Assembly: GCA_018609965.1 (NCBI GenBank)
Contig: JAHENP010000127.1
Coordinates: forward strand, 1 to 13,093
Reading direction: 5' to 3'
Source: Haloferacaceae archaeon
GTDB taxonomy: Archaea > Halobacteriota > Halobacteria > Halobacteriales > Haloferacaceae
Length of the DNA: 13,093 bases
Every line of letters begins with the position of its first letter. The stretch's first letter is position 1. The notes beneath the pieces were generated by a model, which was not told the origin of the DNA, made no database searches, and saw only the letters and a list, made by a program, of their open reading frames with translations. Below are positions 6,038 to 13,092 of the stretch, piece after piece. The position numbers and the translations under genes were made by a program.

Positions 6038-6118
6038 ATGCAGACCACGCAGACTGTTCGACCGCTGTCGGTCCCGACGAACCGGTCACAACTGGCCACC
6101 GACGGTGATCGACCGTGA
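6038..6118 (+). CDS. Candidate 26-aa leader peptide overlapping dtdA
   Basis: The ORF encodes a polar peptide beginning MQTTQTVRPLSVPTNRSQL and ending GDRP. Its TGA stop overlaps the dtdA GTG start in the string GTGA, the classic arrangement for coupled translation, so ribosomes ending here could restart on dtdA. A TATA-like box lies about 28 nt upstream of its ATG, so the peptide would be leaderless and dtdA would depend on it. The peptide has four threonines and three arginines but no obvious run of regulatory codons. It is too short for codon statistics and I know of no homologue. It may instead be only an untranslated leader that is open by chance. Confidence 0.35.
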   Translation: MQTTQTVRPLSVPTNRSQLATDGDRP

Positions 6119-7527
6119 CCGACGGCCCCATCGCGGTCGTCGTCTCCGAGGCCGACCGCGCGTCCGAACACATCGCGGAACGACTCCTCGCGGACGGCGA
6201 CTGGGAGACACACGACGACGACACACGCCCACCCGCGACAGGCGGCGGGACGGTCCACCGGAGCACGGACACCCACGTCCCGTTGGAACTGCGAACGTTC
6301 GAGTCACTCCACCTCGACATCGACAGGCCGGCGGCCGCCTTCGACGCCGACCCTCGGGTCGTCGTCTTCGCCTCGCGCCACTCCGGTGACACCGGGCGAC
6401 TCCTGACCTGTCACTTCACCGGCAACTTCGGTGACGCGGAGTACGGCGGCACAGACCGGTCGTTCGCGCCGGCCGCCCCGGGGGTGCAACGGGATCTGGT
6501 GGCGGCGTTCGACGCGTACGCGCCCGACGACTACGGCGTGGCCGTGGAGTGTACCCACCACGGCCCGACGGACGTGTCCGTGCCGTCGATCTTCGCAGAA
6601 CTCGGGAGCGACGAGTCGGCGTGGGACGACCCCGCGGGCGCGACCGCAGTCGCACAGGCGATCCGGTCGCTCGCCACAGACGCCGTCACCGGGGCGCCGG
6701 CGACGGCCGCAGTGGGTGAGACGCCGCGACACCTGTTGGGTGTCGGCGGCGGCCACTACGCCCCGCGGTTCGAGCGCGTGCTCCGAGAGACCGCGTGGGG
6801 TGTCGGCCACGTCGCCTCGACGTGGCAGCTGTCGGAGTTGGGCGACCCGGCAGACCACGTCGACACGCTCGAACGGGCCGTCGCCGCGACCGACGCTGTT
6901 GCCGTGCTCGCGGGACAGGACGGCGACGACGCCGCGGCGGCACTCGCGGAGGCGGGTGTGCGTGTCGTCTCGGAGACGTGGGTGCGGGCCGTCGGCGACC
7001 GCCCGCTCGCGCTCGTCGAGGCGTGTGAGTCGGCGTTGTGTCCGGTCGCCGAGGGCCTCCGATTTGGCGCGGTCTGTGACCCCGAATTCGAGTCGGTCAC
7101 GCTCCCGACAGAGTTGCTCGCGGCCGTACGGCGTGTCGACCCGGAGGCGACCAGACAGGCGGTGTTCGACCGGGCCGTCGCGGTCGTCACCGAGGAGAAC
7201 GGCAACCGCGTCGGCGACCGCGCCGCGTTCCCAGTTTCCGACGGCGACGGCTCGGCGCCCGCAGAAGACAGCCCGCCAGCCGCCTACGACGCGGTGGTCG
7301 ACGCGCTGGTCAAGCGACTGCGAGGGGCACACGACACCGTCGAACGCCGGGAGGAGTCGGTCGTCGTCGAACGGGCGACGTTCGACCCGGCGGCGGCACG
7401 CACACTCGACGTGCCGGAGGGGCCGAAGTTCGGCAAGTTGGCGGACGGCCAGCCCGTGACCGTCGACGGGGAGACGATCCACCCCGAGACGGTCCAACGG
7501 CGAGACCGGGAGACGTTCCCGATCTAG
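6115..7527 (+). CDS. dtdA: D-aminoacyl-tRNA deacylase DtdA (DTD2), 470 aa
   Basis: DtdA removes D-amino acids wrongly attached to tRNA, protecting translation; it is the archaeal/plant (GEK1-like) type, a metal-dependent enzyme unrelated to bacterial Dtd. Family signatures appear in order. These are IAVVVSEADRASEHIAERL (6-24), FASRHSGDTGRLLTCHFTGNFG (85-106) with the H-x-x-GN pattern, VECTHHGPTDVSVPSIF (144-160), ELGSDESAW (162-170), and GVGGGHYAPRF (209-219). A further GVGHVASTWQLS motif lies near residue 230. The C-terminal part, from about 250, is longer and acidic as in other haloarchaeal versions. GTG 6115 gives an N terminus that matches the family. The start overlaps a candidate leader ORF by 4 nt, and the stop shares a CTAG with the convergent gene. 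Identification is confident. Confidence 0.93.
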   Translation: MTDGPIAVVVSEADRASEHIAERLLADGDWETHDDDTRPPATGGGTVHRSTDTHVPLELRTFESLHLDIDRPAAAFDADPRVVVFASRHSGDTGRLLTCHFTGNFGDAEYGGTDRSFAPAAPGVQRDLVAAFDAYAPDDYGVAVECTHHGPTDVSVPSIFAELGSDESAWDDPAGATAVAQAIRSLATDAVTGAPATAAVGETPRHLLGVGGGHYAPRFERVLRETAWGVGHVASTWQLSELGDPADHVDTLERAVAATDAVAVLAGQDGDDAAAALAEAGVRVVSETWVRAVGDRPLALVEACESALCPVAEGLRFGAVCDPEFESVTLPTELLAAVRRVDPEATRQAVFDRAVAVVTEENGNRVGDRAAFPVSDGDGSAPAEDSPPAAYDAVVDALVKRLRGAHDTVERREESVVVERATFDPAAARTLDVPEGPKFGKLADGQPVTVDGETIHPETVQRRDRETFPI

Positions 7528-7910
7528 AGACGGGCGTCCCCGTCCACCCGAATCTCTCGGAGCAACGCGAGCAGTTCACTCGCCTCCGTGCGCGCGGCGG
7601 CCAACTCGCTCGGGTCGGCGTCACCCTCCGCCAGCGTCGCCGCGAGTCGGTCAACGGTCGCGGCGACCCCGTCGGCGTGACCACGCAGTGCGGCGGCCGC
7701 GTCGCCGTCGTCGAGCGAGGAGGCGCCGCCGAGTGGCGGCTCACCGTCCAACGGCACCGCCGGCAGCCCGACGGCGGTCGCCCCGTCTGGCTCTCTCGCC
7801 GTGTCACCCGGCCCCGTCGTGGTCTCGCCAGACGCTCTGGCCGTCTCCTCGGATGGTGTCGTCTCCTCGGATGGTGTCGTTTCTCGTTCGGACTGTGTCG
7901 TCTCGTCCAT
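7524..7910 (-). CDS. Acidic Thr/Glu-rich protein of unknown function, 128 aa
   Basis: No family is recognised. Residues 1-60 are low-complexity and rich in Thr, Ser and Glu (MDETTQSERETTPSEETTPS), with the six-residue unit TTPSEE twice; they are probably disordered. Residues 70-122 look helical and may form a coiled coil: AAALRGHADGVAATVDRLAATLAEG, then SELAAARTEASELLALLREI. No membrane segment is seen. ATG 7910 was chosen because GGAGGA at 7914-7919 is well placed as an SD, and a minus-strand TATA (7973-7980) predicts transcription start near 7950. The longer start at GTG 7970 lies upstream of that point. It is convergent with dtdA, sharing a CTAG, and divergent from moxR. Confidence 0.65.
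   Translation of the reverse strand: MDETTQSERETTPSEETTPSEETARASGETTTGPGDTAREPDGATAVGLPAVPLDGEPPLGGASSLDDGDAAAALRGHADGVAATVDRLAATLAEGDADPSELAAARTEASELLALLREIRVDGDARL
7852..7887 (-). repeat. 18-bp tandem duplication in the acidic protein gene
   Basis: On the forward strand the unit CTCGGATGGTGTCGTCTC is directly followed by a near-identical copy ending TTTC. It encodes the doubled TTPSEE in the protein's disordered N terminus. Slippage-type growth is likely. Confidence 0.5.
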
Positions 7911-7913
7911 CGG

Positions 7914-7919
7914 TTCCTC
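7914..7919 (-). promoter_or_regulatory. Ribosome binding site deciding the start of the acidic protein
   Basis: On the minus strand, GGAGGA lies a few bases before ATG 7910. Together with the TATA box about 65 nt upstream, it marks this as a leadered gene in a window where most genes look leaderless. Confidence 0.5.
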
Positions 7920-7972
7920 CGACACTGCCCCCGCCGGCAGACGTGTCGGTTCGCGGGTTGTCCGCCCCACGG

Positions 7973-7980
7973 AATAAAAG
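7973..7980 (-). promoter_or_regulatory. TATA box of the acidic protein gene
   Basis: On the minus strand the sequence is TTTTATTC, predicting transcription start near 7950 and a leader of about 40 nt. The forward reading, GAATAAAA, could also serve moxR, whose own promoter is not obvious. A second AT-rich site (TAATA, 8004-8008) is the other moxR candidate. Confidence 0.45.
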
Positions 7981-8054
7981 TTGTGTCTCGATAGCTACTG
8001 TGGTAATACACGAGCAGGGGTCAGAAACCCGACAGCGGCGGCGGCAGCGAGGAA

Positions 8055-8075
8055 CCGCTCCCCACCGGCGAGCGG
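8055..8075 (+). other. Hairpin in the long gap before moxR
   Basis: CCGCTC (8055-8060) pairs with GAGCGG (8070-8075) around a 9-nt loop. The 266-nt gap between the two divergent start codons (7911-8176) has no protein gene that I can support. The repeated GTTGTTC, at 8080-8086 and 8097-8103, is the other visible structure. Confidence 0.3.
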
Positions 8076-8176
8076 GTCGTTGTTCGGCAGTGTTAGGTTG
8101 TTCCAGAACGAGAGTAACCGTGTGACTCACTTCCACCCGTGGGCCAACGGAGCCGGTGGGGTGAGCGGACCCGACA

Positions 8177-9142
8177 ATGAGTGACAGCGACGTCGACACG
8201 GACGGAAGCGAGCGCACTGCACTCCCTGTCGACGAGGCGGCGAGCCTCGTCGAACGGGTGAGCGACAACGTCGCGGACGTGATCGTCGGCCACGACGAGG
8301 CCATCGAGGACGTGTTGGTGACGGTGTTGGCGCGCGGGCACCTCCTGTTGGAGGACGTGCCCGGCGTCGGGAAGACGATGCTCGCGCGGTCGATCGCCCG
8401 TTCGGTCGACTGTGAGTTCAAACGGGTGCAGTTCACGCCCGATCTCCTGCCCGCGGACGTGACCGGGACGAACGTCTTCGACCAACAGTCTCAGGAGTTC
8501 GAGTTCCGCGCGGGCCCGGTGTTCGCCAACGTCGTGTTGGGCGACGAGATCAACCGCGCGCCGCCGAAGACACAGTCTGCGTTGTTGGAGGCGATGGAGG
8601 AACAACAGGTGACCGTCGACGGCGACACCCGCCAACTGCGGGACCCGTTCACGGTGATCGCGACACAAAACGACGTGGAGCCAGGCCGCACCTACGAACT
8701 GCCGATGGCGGAGATCGACCGGTTCATGAAGAAACTCCGCTTGGGCTACCCCGGCGCCGGCGAGGAGACGGAGATGTTGGAGCGCACTGCGGGCGCCCAC
8801 CCGATCGAGTCGTTGGAGCCGGTGGCGACGACAGAGGAACTCCGCCGCGGCCGCCAGACGGTCGGTGACGTGGAACTGTCCGAGCCGGTCCGGTCGTACG
8901 TGACGAGCCTGGCGAACTACACCCGCGAGAACGCACAGTTGGGTGTCAGCCCCCGCGGGAGTATCGCGCTGGTCCGTGCCGCACAGGCGCGTGCGGTGAT
9001 GAACGGCCGCGGCTATGTCGTTCCCGACGACATCCAACGGGAAGCACGGACCGTCTTCCCCCACCGAATCCGCCCACAGACCGGGAGCGAGACCGGGTCG
9101 GACGTGACCGAGACCGCCATAGAGAACGTCCCCGTCGAGTGA
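8177..9142 (+). CDS. MoxR-family AAA+ ATPase, 321 aa
   Basis: MoxR ATPases are chaperone-like AAA+ proteins that usually act with DUF58 or VWA partners to assemble or activate envelope or metalloenzyme complexes. Walker A is PGVGKT at residues 62-67. Walker B is VVLGDE at 119-124, followed by the MoxR-typical INRAPPKTQSALLEAMEEQQ. Sensor 1 is IATQN at 161-165. The LPMAEIDRFMKKL segment and the C-terminal lid helices with GVSPRGS and VPDDIQ are also family-typical. Length is normal. ATG 8177 follows a non-coding gap and gives an acidic N-terminal extension of about 18 residues; no clear SD or close TATA box is visible, so a longer leader is likely. It is the first gene of the MoxR-DUF58-transglutaminase operon. 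Confidence 0.93.
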   Translation: MSDSDVDTDGSERTALPVDEAASLVERVSDNVADVIVGHDEAIEDVLVTVLARGHLLLEDVPGVGKTMLARSIARSVDCEFKRVQFTPDLLPADVTGTNVFDQQSQEFEFRAGPVFANVVLGDEINRAPPKTQSALLEAMEEQQVTVDGDTRQLRDPFTVIATQNDVEPGRTYELPMAEIDRFMKKLRLGYPGAGEETEMLERTAGAHPIESLEPVATTEELRRGRQTVGDVELSEPVRSYVTSLANYTRENAQLGVSPRGSIALVRAAQARAVMNGRGYVVPDDIQREARTVFPHRIRPQTGSETGSDVTETAIENVPVE

Positions 9143-9162
9143 CCGTGAGCCGATCTGTGCCT

Positions 9163-9190
9163 GTGGCGGCTCCCCCCGCCACGGAGGTGG
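9163..9190 (+). promoter_or_regulatory. Hairpin abutting the SD of the DUF58 gene; possible two-state RNA
   Basis: GTGGCGG (9163-9169) pairs with CCGCCAC (9176-9182) around loop CTCCCC, and the SD GGAGGT (9183-9188) begins at the very next base. Two alternatives compete. CCAC (9179-9182) can pair with GTGG (9187-9190), putting GGAG in a loop. Loop CTCC (9170-9173) is also complementary to the SD core. The first and second folds exclude each other. Confidence 0.4.
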
Positions 9191-9194
9191 TAGT

Positions 9195-10250
9195 GTGCGG
9201 CTGACCAGACGCGGGATCATCGTCGTCGGGATCTGTGTCGCGGCGGTCGCCTCCGCCGTCCTGTTCGGCCCGCGGGCGTTGAACGCGGTCGTCGTCCCCG
9301 GCGTGTTGGCGTTGGCGGCCGCGTACGTCCAGGTGTCGCGGACGGACGCCCCGACTGCGGTGCGGGAGACGCCGACCGACGACCACGTCGGCCGCGGCGG
9401 CACCGTCGAGCTGTCGTTCGTCGAACGCACCGCCGGCTCCGGTTCGGAGCCGTTGCCCCGGCCGTTCGTCGGTCTGGTGACCGAAACCACGCCCGAGGGC
9501 GTCCGGGTCGACGAGACGACCCACGAGGTGGTCGTCGGCGCCGAGCCGGCGACCTACGAGGTGACGTATCAGGCCCGCGGCCGCCACGCGCTCGGACCGG
9601 CGACGGTGGCCGCACGCGACGTGCTCGGGTTGCTTGCGGAGGAACGCTCCTGTCCGGGGACGGACACGGTGTTGGCGTACCCTGAAGCCCGGGCGATTGC
9701 GACGTGGGCGCGACGAGACCTGCGTGCGCTCCACGAGACGGGCGTCCACGAGGAACGCGAGGAGTTTGACCGCCTCCGGGAGTACACTGACGGCGACTCC
9801 CTGCGAGACGTACACTGGAAGACGACCGCCAAGCGCGACGACCTGATCGTCAAGGAGTTTGCCGCCGAGGCGGAGACGGAGGCGGTGTCGTTGGCGGCCG
9901 GCGCGACCCCCGGTGGTGCCGACGGGATGGCGTCTGCGACGGCGAGTCTCGCGTTGGCGTTGTTGGAGGACGGTGTCCCGGTCGACGTGACCCTCCCGGA
10001 CGGCACCGTGGCGGCCGGCCCGGACCGCGGCACCCAGACCCGGCTGTTGGAACGGCTCGCGCTCGTCGGCCCCGGCCGGGCGTCGACGGACGACGCGGAC
10101 ATCGTCGTCTTCGGTGAGGCGAGCGAGACGACCGTCACGATTGGCGGCGAGCAGACGACGTTCGACGAGCTGACAGTGGACAGACAGCCGGCCTACCGGA
10201 CCGTGACGGACCACACCGCACCGGAGCCGGACCGGGGGGTGGTCGCGTGA
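9195..10250 (+). CDS. DUF58 family membrane-anchored protein, 351 aa
   Basis: DUF58 proteins are the standard partners of MoxR ATPases and carry a VWA-like fold; their exact task is unknown. Two N-terminal membrane helices (about residues 8-24 and 30-47) anchor it. A beta-rich extracytoplasmic-type stretch follows to about 145. The DUF58 signature, EEFDRLREYTDGDSLRDVHW at 189-208 then KTTAKRDDLIVKEF, is complete. GTG 9195 has an exact SD, GGAGGT, six nt upstream, and the N terminus MRLTRRG fits the positive-inside rule. It lies 52 nt after moxR, with a hairpin touching the SD, and its stop overlaps the next start in GTGA. Operon membership is therefore likely, and translation of the next gene is probably coupled to this one. 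Confidence 0.9.
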   Translation: MRLTRRGIIVVGICVAAVASAVLFGPRALNAVVVPGVLALAAAYVQVSRTDAPTAVRETPTDDHVGRGGTVELSFVERTAGSGSEPLPRPFVGLVTETTPEGVRVDETTHEVVVGAEPATYEVTYQARGRHALGPATVAARDVLGLLAEERSCPGTDTVLAYPEARAIATWARRDLRALHETGVHEEREEFDRLREYTDGDSLRDVHWKTTAKRDDLIVKEFAAEAETEAVSLAAGATPGGADGMASATASLALALLEDGVPVDVTLPDGTVAAGPDRGTQTRLLERLALVGPGRASTDDADIVVFGEASETTVTIGGEQTTFDELTVDRQPAYRTVTDHTAPEPDRGVVA

Positions 10251-12544
10251 GCGGCGCAACCAGCGGCACCGACGTGATCGCGAGCGGGAGTAGTCGCGTC
10301 GGACGCCCGCCGGGTGAGACGGCAGACGACGACTCGCCGACGGATCGCCTCCGGAACCCGGCCGTGTTGGGTGTGGTCCTCGCGACGCTGTCGTATCTCT
10401 CGGTGTTCTACCACGTGACGGATGTAGTCGGCGGGGTGGTGCCGCTCGTCGCCGAGGTCGTGATCGCGGTCGGAGTGGGGCTGGTGGCGGCCACCCGGCT
10501 CCGGGAACGGATCGCGGTCGGTGTGGCTGTCGTCGGCTTCGCGGCCGCGCTCGGCGTGTACGTCGCGTCGGTGCCCGAGAGCCAACGGGCGTTGTTCACT
10601 GTCGGGCGACTGGCACAGGACCTGTTGGCGTTGTCCTCCGGGCTGTCCGTCCTCCGGCTGATCAACGCCGGCACGTGGGCGTTGTCGTTGGCGCCGGTGC
10701 CGACGTTCGTCGTCGCCTACCTCGCCGGCCGCGGCCGACACGTCTGGGCGGCGACCGTTGCGGCGTCGACGACCGGGTTCTTCGTGTTGACCAGCGACGC
10801 CGGCGTCGCGGCCGCGCTCGGGGGTGCAGTCGGCGCGACGACCGCCGTCGGATTGGCCGGGTTGGCCGGCGCCGGCCGGCGCGGACTGGTCGCCCAGTGG
10901 GACACGGTGGTCGTGATCGTGACCACGATGGTGTTGGTCACGTCGCTTGTGACGGTCGTCCCCGGCGGCGGCAACACGGTCGTCCCCGGCAGCTCGCCGT
11001 CGGTGGAGTCGAGTCTCGTCTCCAACAACGACCGGGTGTCCGTCCTCGGGAGTATCACCCTCTCCCCGTCCGTGCGGTTCACCGTCGAGTCGGACCAGCC
11101 GGCCTACTGGCGGGTCGGCACCTACGACCGGTACACCGGCGGCGGGTGGGTCCGGACGGGCGACGCCTCCCCGTACCGCGACCGGCAGGACGGGCCGCCG
11201 GGTGAGACGGTCGAGCTTGAACAGTCGTACACCGTCCGGACGGCGTTTGACGCGATCCCGGCCGCGAACGCGCCGGTCCAGATCTCCGGTGAGACGCGGT
11301 CGGTGACACAGGTGACGAGCAACGGCGGGTTCGCGCCGGCGACGACACTCGCAGAAAACGAGACGTACACCGTTGTCTCCGAGCGGCCCAGCGCCACCAC
11401 CGCAGAACTGCGGCGGGCGGGCGTCGACTACCCGGACGGGCTCAGACAACGCTACACGGGACTGCCGGGGTCGACACCCGACCGCGTCGGCGAGCGGACA
11501 CAGACGGTGATCGAGGAGGCGGGCGCGGAGACGCCGTACGACGCCGCCATCGCGATCGAGCGGTATCTGGAGTCGACGAAGGAGTACTCGTTGGACGTTC
11601 AGAACCCGGACGGGAACATCGCCGACAGCTTCCTGTTCGAGATGGACGCCGGCTACTGCACTTACTACGCGACGACGATGGTGACGATGCTGCGCACCCA
11701 GGGGCTTCCGGCGCGGTTCGCCACCGGCTACACGAGCGGCCAGCGCGTCGCGGAAGACGAGTACGTCGTCCGCGGACTCGACTCACACGCCTGGGTCGAG
11801 GTGTACTTCCCCGAGGTGGGGTGGGTGCAGTTCGACCCGACCCCGGCGGCCGACCGCTCCGACACCGAGCAGTCGACACTGGAAGAGGCACGCGAGGGTG
11901 ACGCCTCGAACGTCGACGCCGCCGGCTCGTCGGAGGGGGTGTACACCACGCAGTCGACGTTCGAGTCGACGGCCGTCTCCGGCGACGGCGGCAGTTCGGA
12001 CCCGAATCAGGCGGGGGCGATCGCGTCACCGGGCCGTGCGGTCACGGGGACGACCCCGCCCGGCGGACTGCTCGGCACCGCCGCCGGCCGCGAGACCGGA
12101 AACGGGACGACCACCAGCGCTGGCGGTGACGACGGCGACGGTGGACTCCCGTCCGAACGCGACACCGCGTTGGGTGTGATTGCGTTGTTGGGTGCCCTCG
12201 CGGGCGCTCGCCGCGCCGGACTGACCGCCAGAGGCTACCGGTTCCTCTGGACGGCCTACCAGCCGGCGACGGACGACACCACAGTCGCGACCGAACGGGC
12301 GTACCGCCGGCTAGAGGCGGTCGCGGAACGGGAGTATCGCCCGCGCGAGCCGGGAGAGACACCCCGACAGTACGTCGACAGCGTCGTCCGTCGGGGGCTC
12401 GACGAACGCGCCCGTGAGGTTGCCGACGCCTACGAGCGGGCCCACTACGGCCACGGTGTCTCCCGAGCGACGGCCGACGACACGGTGGCGACGGTCGACC
12501 GACTCGTCCGGAGCCGGATTCCGGTCGTGCGGCGGTTCGCCTGA
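10247..12544 (+). CDS. TgpA-like membrane transglutaminase with DUF4129 domain, 765 aa
   Basis: The order of domains follows the TgpA family: DUF3488-type membrane part, transglutaminase-like domain, linker, last helix, DUF4129. About six or seven helices lie in residues 38-240. The transglutaminase-like core, about 415-535, has a complete Cys-His-Asp triad: C471 in DAGYCTYYA, H514 in DSHAWVEVYF and D530 in FDPTP. A Ser/Thr/Gly-rich linker (535-640) and a helix near 640-655 lead to a soluble DUF4129-like tail (680-760). The core should be extracellular and the tail cytoplasmic. Such domains make or cut amide bonds; the target here is unknown. GTG 10247 overlaps the DUF58 stop by 4 nt and has no alternative nearby. 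It closes the MoxR-DUF58 operon. Confidence 0.9.
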   Translation: MSGATSGTDVIASGSSRVGRPPGETADDDSPTDRLRNPAVLGVVLATLSYLSVFYHVTDVVGGVVPLVAEVVIAVGVGLVAATRLRERIAVGVAVVGFAAALGVYVASVPESQRALFTVGRLAQDLLALSSGLSVLRLINAGTWALSLAPVPTFVVAYLAGRGRHVWAATVAASTTGFFVLTSDAGVAAALGGAVGATTAVGLAGLAGAGRRGLVAQWDTVVVIVTTMVLVTSLVTVVPGGGNTVVPGSSPSVESSLVSNNDRVSVLGSITLSPSVRFTVESDQPAYWRVGTYDRYTGGGWVRTGDASPYRDRQDGPPGETVELEQSYTVRTAFDAIPAANAPVQISGETRSVTQVTSNGGFAPATTLAENETYTVVSERPSATTAELRRAGVDYPDGLRQRYTGLPGSTPDRVGERTQTVIEEAGAETPYDAAIAIERYLESTKEYSLDVQNPDGNIADSFLFEMDAGYCTYYATTMVTMLRTQGLPARFATGYTSGQRVAEDEYVVRGLDSHAWVEVYFPEVGWVQFDPTPAADRSDTEQSTLEEAREGDASNVDAAGSSEGVYTTQSTFESTAVSGDGGSSDPNQAGAIASPGRAVTGTTPPGGLLGTAAGRETGNGTTTSAGGDDGDGGLPSERDTALGVIALLGALAGARRAGLTARGYRFLWTAYQPATDDTTVATERAYRRLEAVAEREYRPREPGETPRQYVDSVVRRGLDERAREVADAYERAHYGHGVSRATADDTVATVDRLVRSRIPVVRRFA

Positions 12545-12574
12545 GCCGGCGGGGACCAACCTCGCACGCGGCAC

Positions 12575-12590
12575 GCGGTGGTGTCACCGC
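12575..12590 (+). other. Stable hairpin after the transglutaminase gene
   Basis: GCGGTG (12575-12580) pairs with CACCGC (12585-12590) around tetraloop GTGT, 31 nt after the operon's stop. It could mark the mRNA 3' end. No T tract follows. Confidence 0.3.
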
Positions 12591-12632
12591 CGACGGCGGC
12601 GCTCGGGACCGGCGAGCCGGCCGTGATCTCCC

Positions 12633-12660
12633 GTCACGAGTCGGGCGCGTGACAGCTTTC
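12633..12660 (+). terminator. Possible terminator of the moxR operon
   Basis: GTCACG (12633-12638) pairs with CGTGAC (12648-12653), followed by AGCTTTC, a short T tract. A second hairpin with arms GGGGT/ACCCC follows at 12662-12675. The 210-nt gap (12545-12754) holds no gene that I can support. Confidence 0.35.
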
Positions 12661-12720
12661 GGGGGTGAACACCCCGCAGACGGGGGGACAGCGACAGCCA
12701 CGAACGTGAGTTCCCGACAC

Positions 12721-12728
12721 TATTTAAT
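12721..12728 (+). promoter_or_regulatory. TATA box of the aIF1 gene
   Basis: TATTTAAT is centred about 30 nt before ATG 12755 and is among the strongest TATA matches in the window. A leaderless or almost leaderless mRNA is inferred. Confidence 0.65.
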
Positions 12729-12754
12729 ACACTGCCGCAGTAGTTCGGGTCGGA

Positions 12755-13048
12755 ATGTCCGAGGTATGCTCGACGTGTGGACTGCCCGACGAACTCTGCG
12801 TCTGTGAGGACGTTGCCAAGGAGGCGCAGGAGATCACGGTCCGCATCGACGAGCGCAGGTACGGCAAGGAGGTAACGATCATCGAAGGGTTCGATCCGAG
12901 CGACGTCGACATGGACTCGCTGTCGTCGGACCTCAAGTCGAAGTTCGCCTGTGGCGGCACCGTCGAGGAGGACTCGATCGAACTCCAGGGGAACCACACC
13001 GGCCGCGTGGAGGACTTCCTCCGCGACAAGGGGTACAACGTCGCGTGA
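12755..13048 (+). CDS. Archaeal translation initiation factor aIF1 (SUI1), 97 aa
   Basis: aIF1, the archaeal counterpart of eIF1/SUI1, binds the small ribosomal subunit near the P site and controls start-codon choice. An N-terminal cysteine cluster, [13 protein letters not shown] (C5, C8, C15, C17), is a probable zinc site typical of archaeal members. The SUI1 fold follows, with [20 protein letters not shown] (27-46), then [14 protein letters not shown] (60-73) and SIELQGNH, ending [13 protein letters not shown]. Length is normal. ATG 12755 has a strong TATA box about 30 nt upstream. It is transcribed alone and followed by a strong hairpin. In translation it would work with aIF1A, which is encoded 11.5 kb upstream in this same window. 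Confidence 0.96.
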   Translation: MSEVCSTCGLPDELCVCEDVAKEAQEITVRIDERRYGKEVTIIEGFDPSDVDMDSLSSDLKSKFACGGTVEEDSIELQGNHTGRVEDFLRDKGYNVA

Positions 13049-13070
13049 CTCGCCGTACCTGACACCCACA

Positions 13071-13092
13071 CGTCGAGCGTCACCGCTCGACG
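13071..13092 (+). terminator. Strong hairpin after aIF1, at the window edge
   Basis: CGTCGAGCG (13071-13079) pairs perfectly with CGCTCGACG (13084-13092) around the tetraloop TCAC. It starts 22 nt after the aIF1 stop. It is probably a 3'-end or terminator element, but the window ends one base later, so a T tract cannot be checked. Confidence 0.5.

Noticed and set aside
6304..7497. 397-residue minus-strand open frame opposite dtdA
   Set aside because: It has no family features; dtdA motifs lie in the plus frame across the same bases.
7981..8184. 67-residue plus-strand ORF overlapping the moxR start
   Set aside because: It needs a TTG start, is Ala/Arg/Asn-rich without a pattern, and has no ribosome binding site. 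Its overlap with ATG 8177 is probably chance.
8093..9490. 465-residue minus-strand open frame opposite moxR
   Set aside because: It mirrors the moxR coding sequence, has no recognisable domain, and spans the moxR-DUF58 junction. It is a GC-bias shadow.
10193..11449. 418-residue minus-strand open frame opposite the transglutaminase gene
   Set aside because: The composition is His, Arg and Gly-rich with no motif. The plus strand carries the transglutaminase-family membrane gene.
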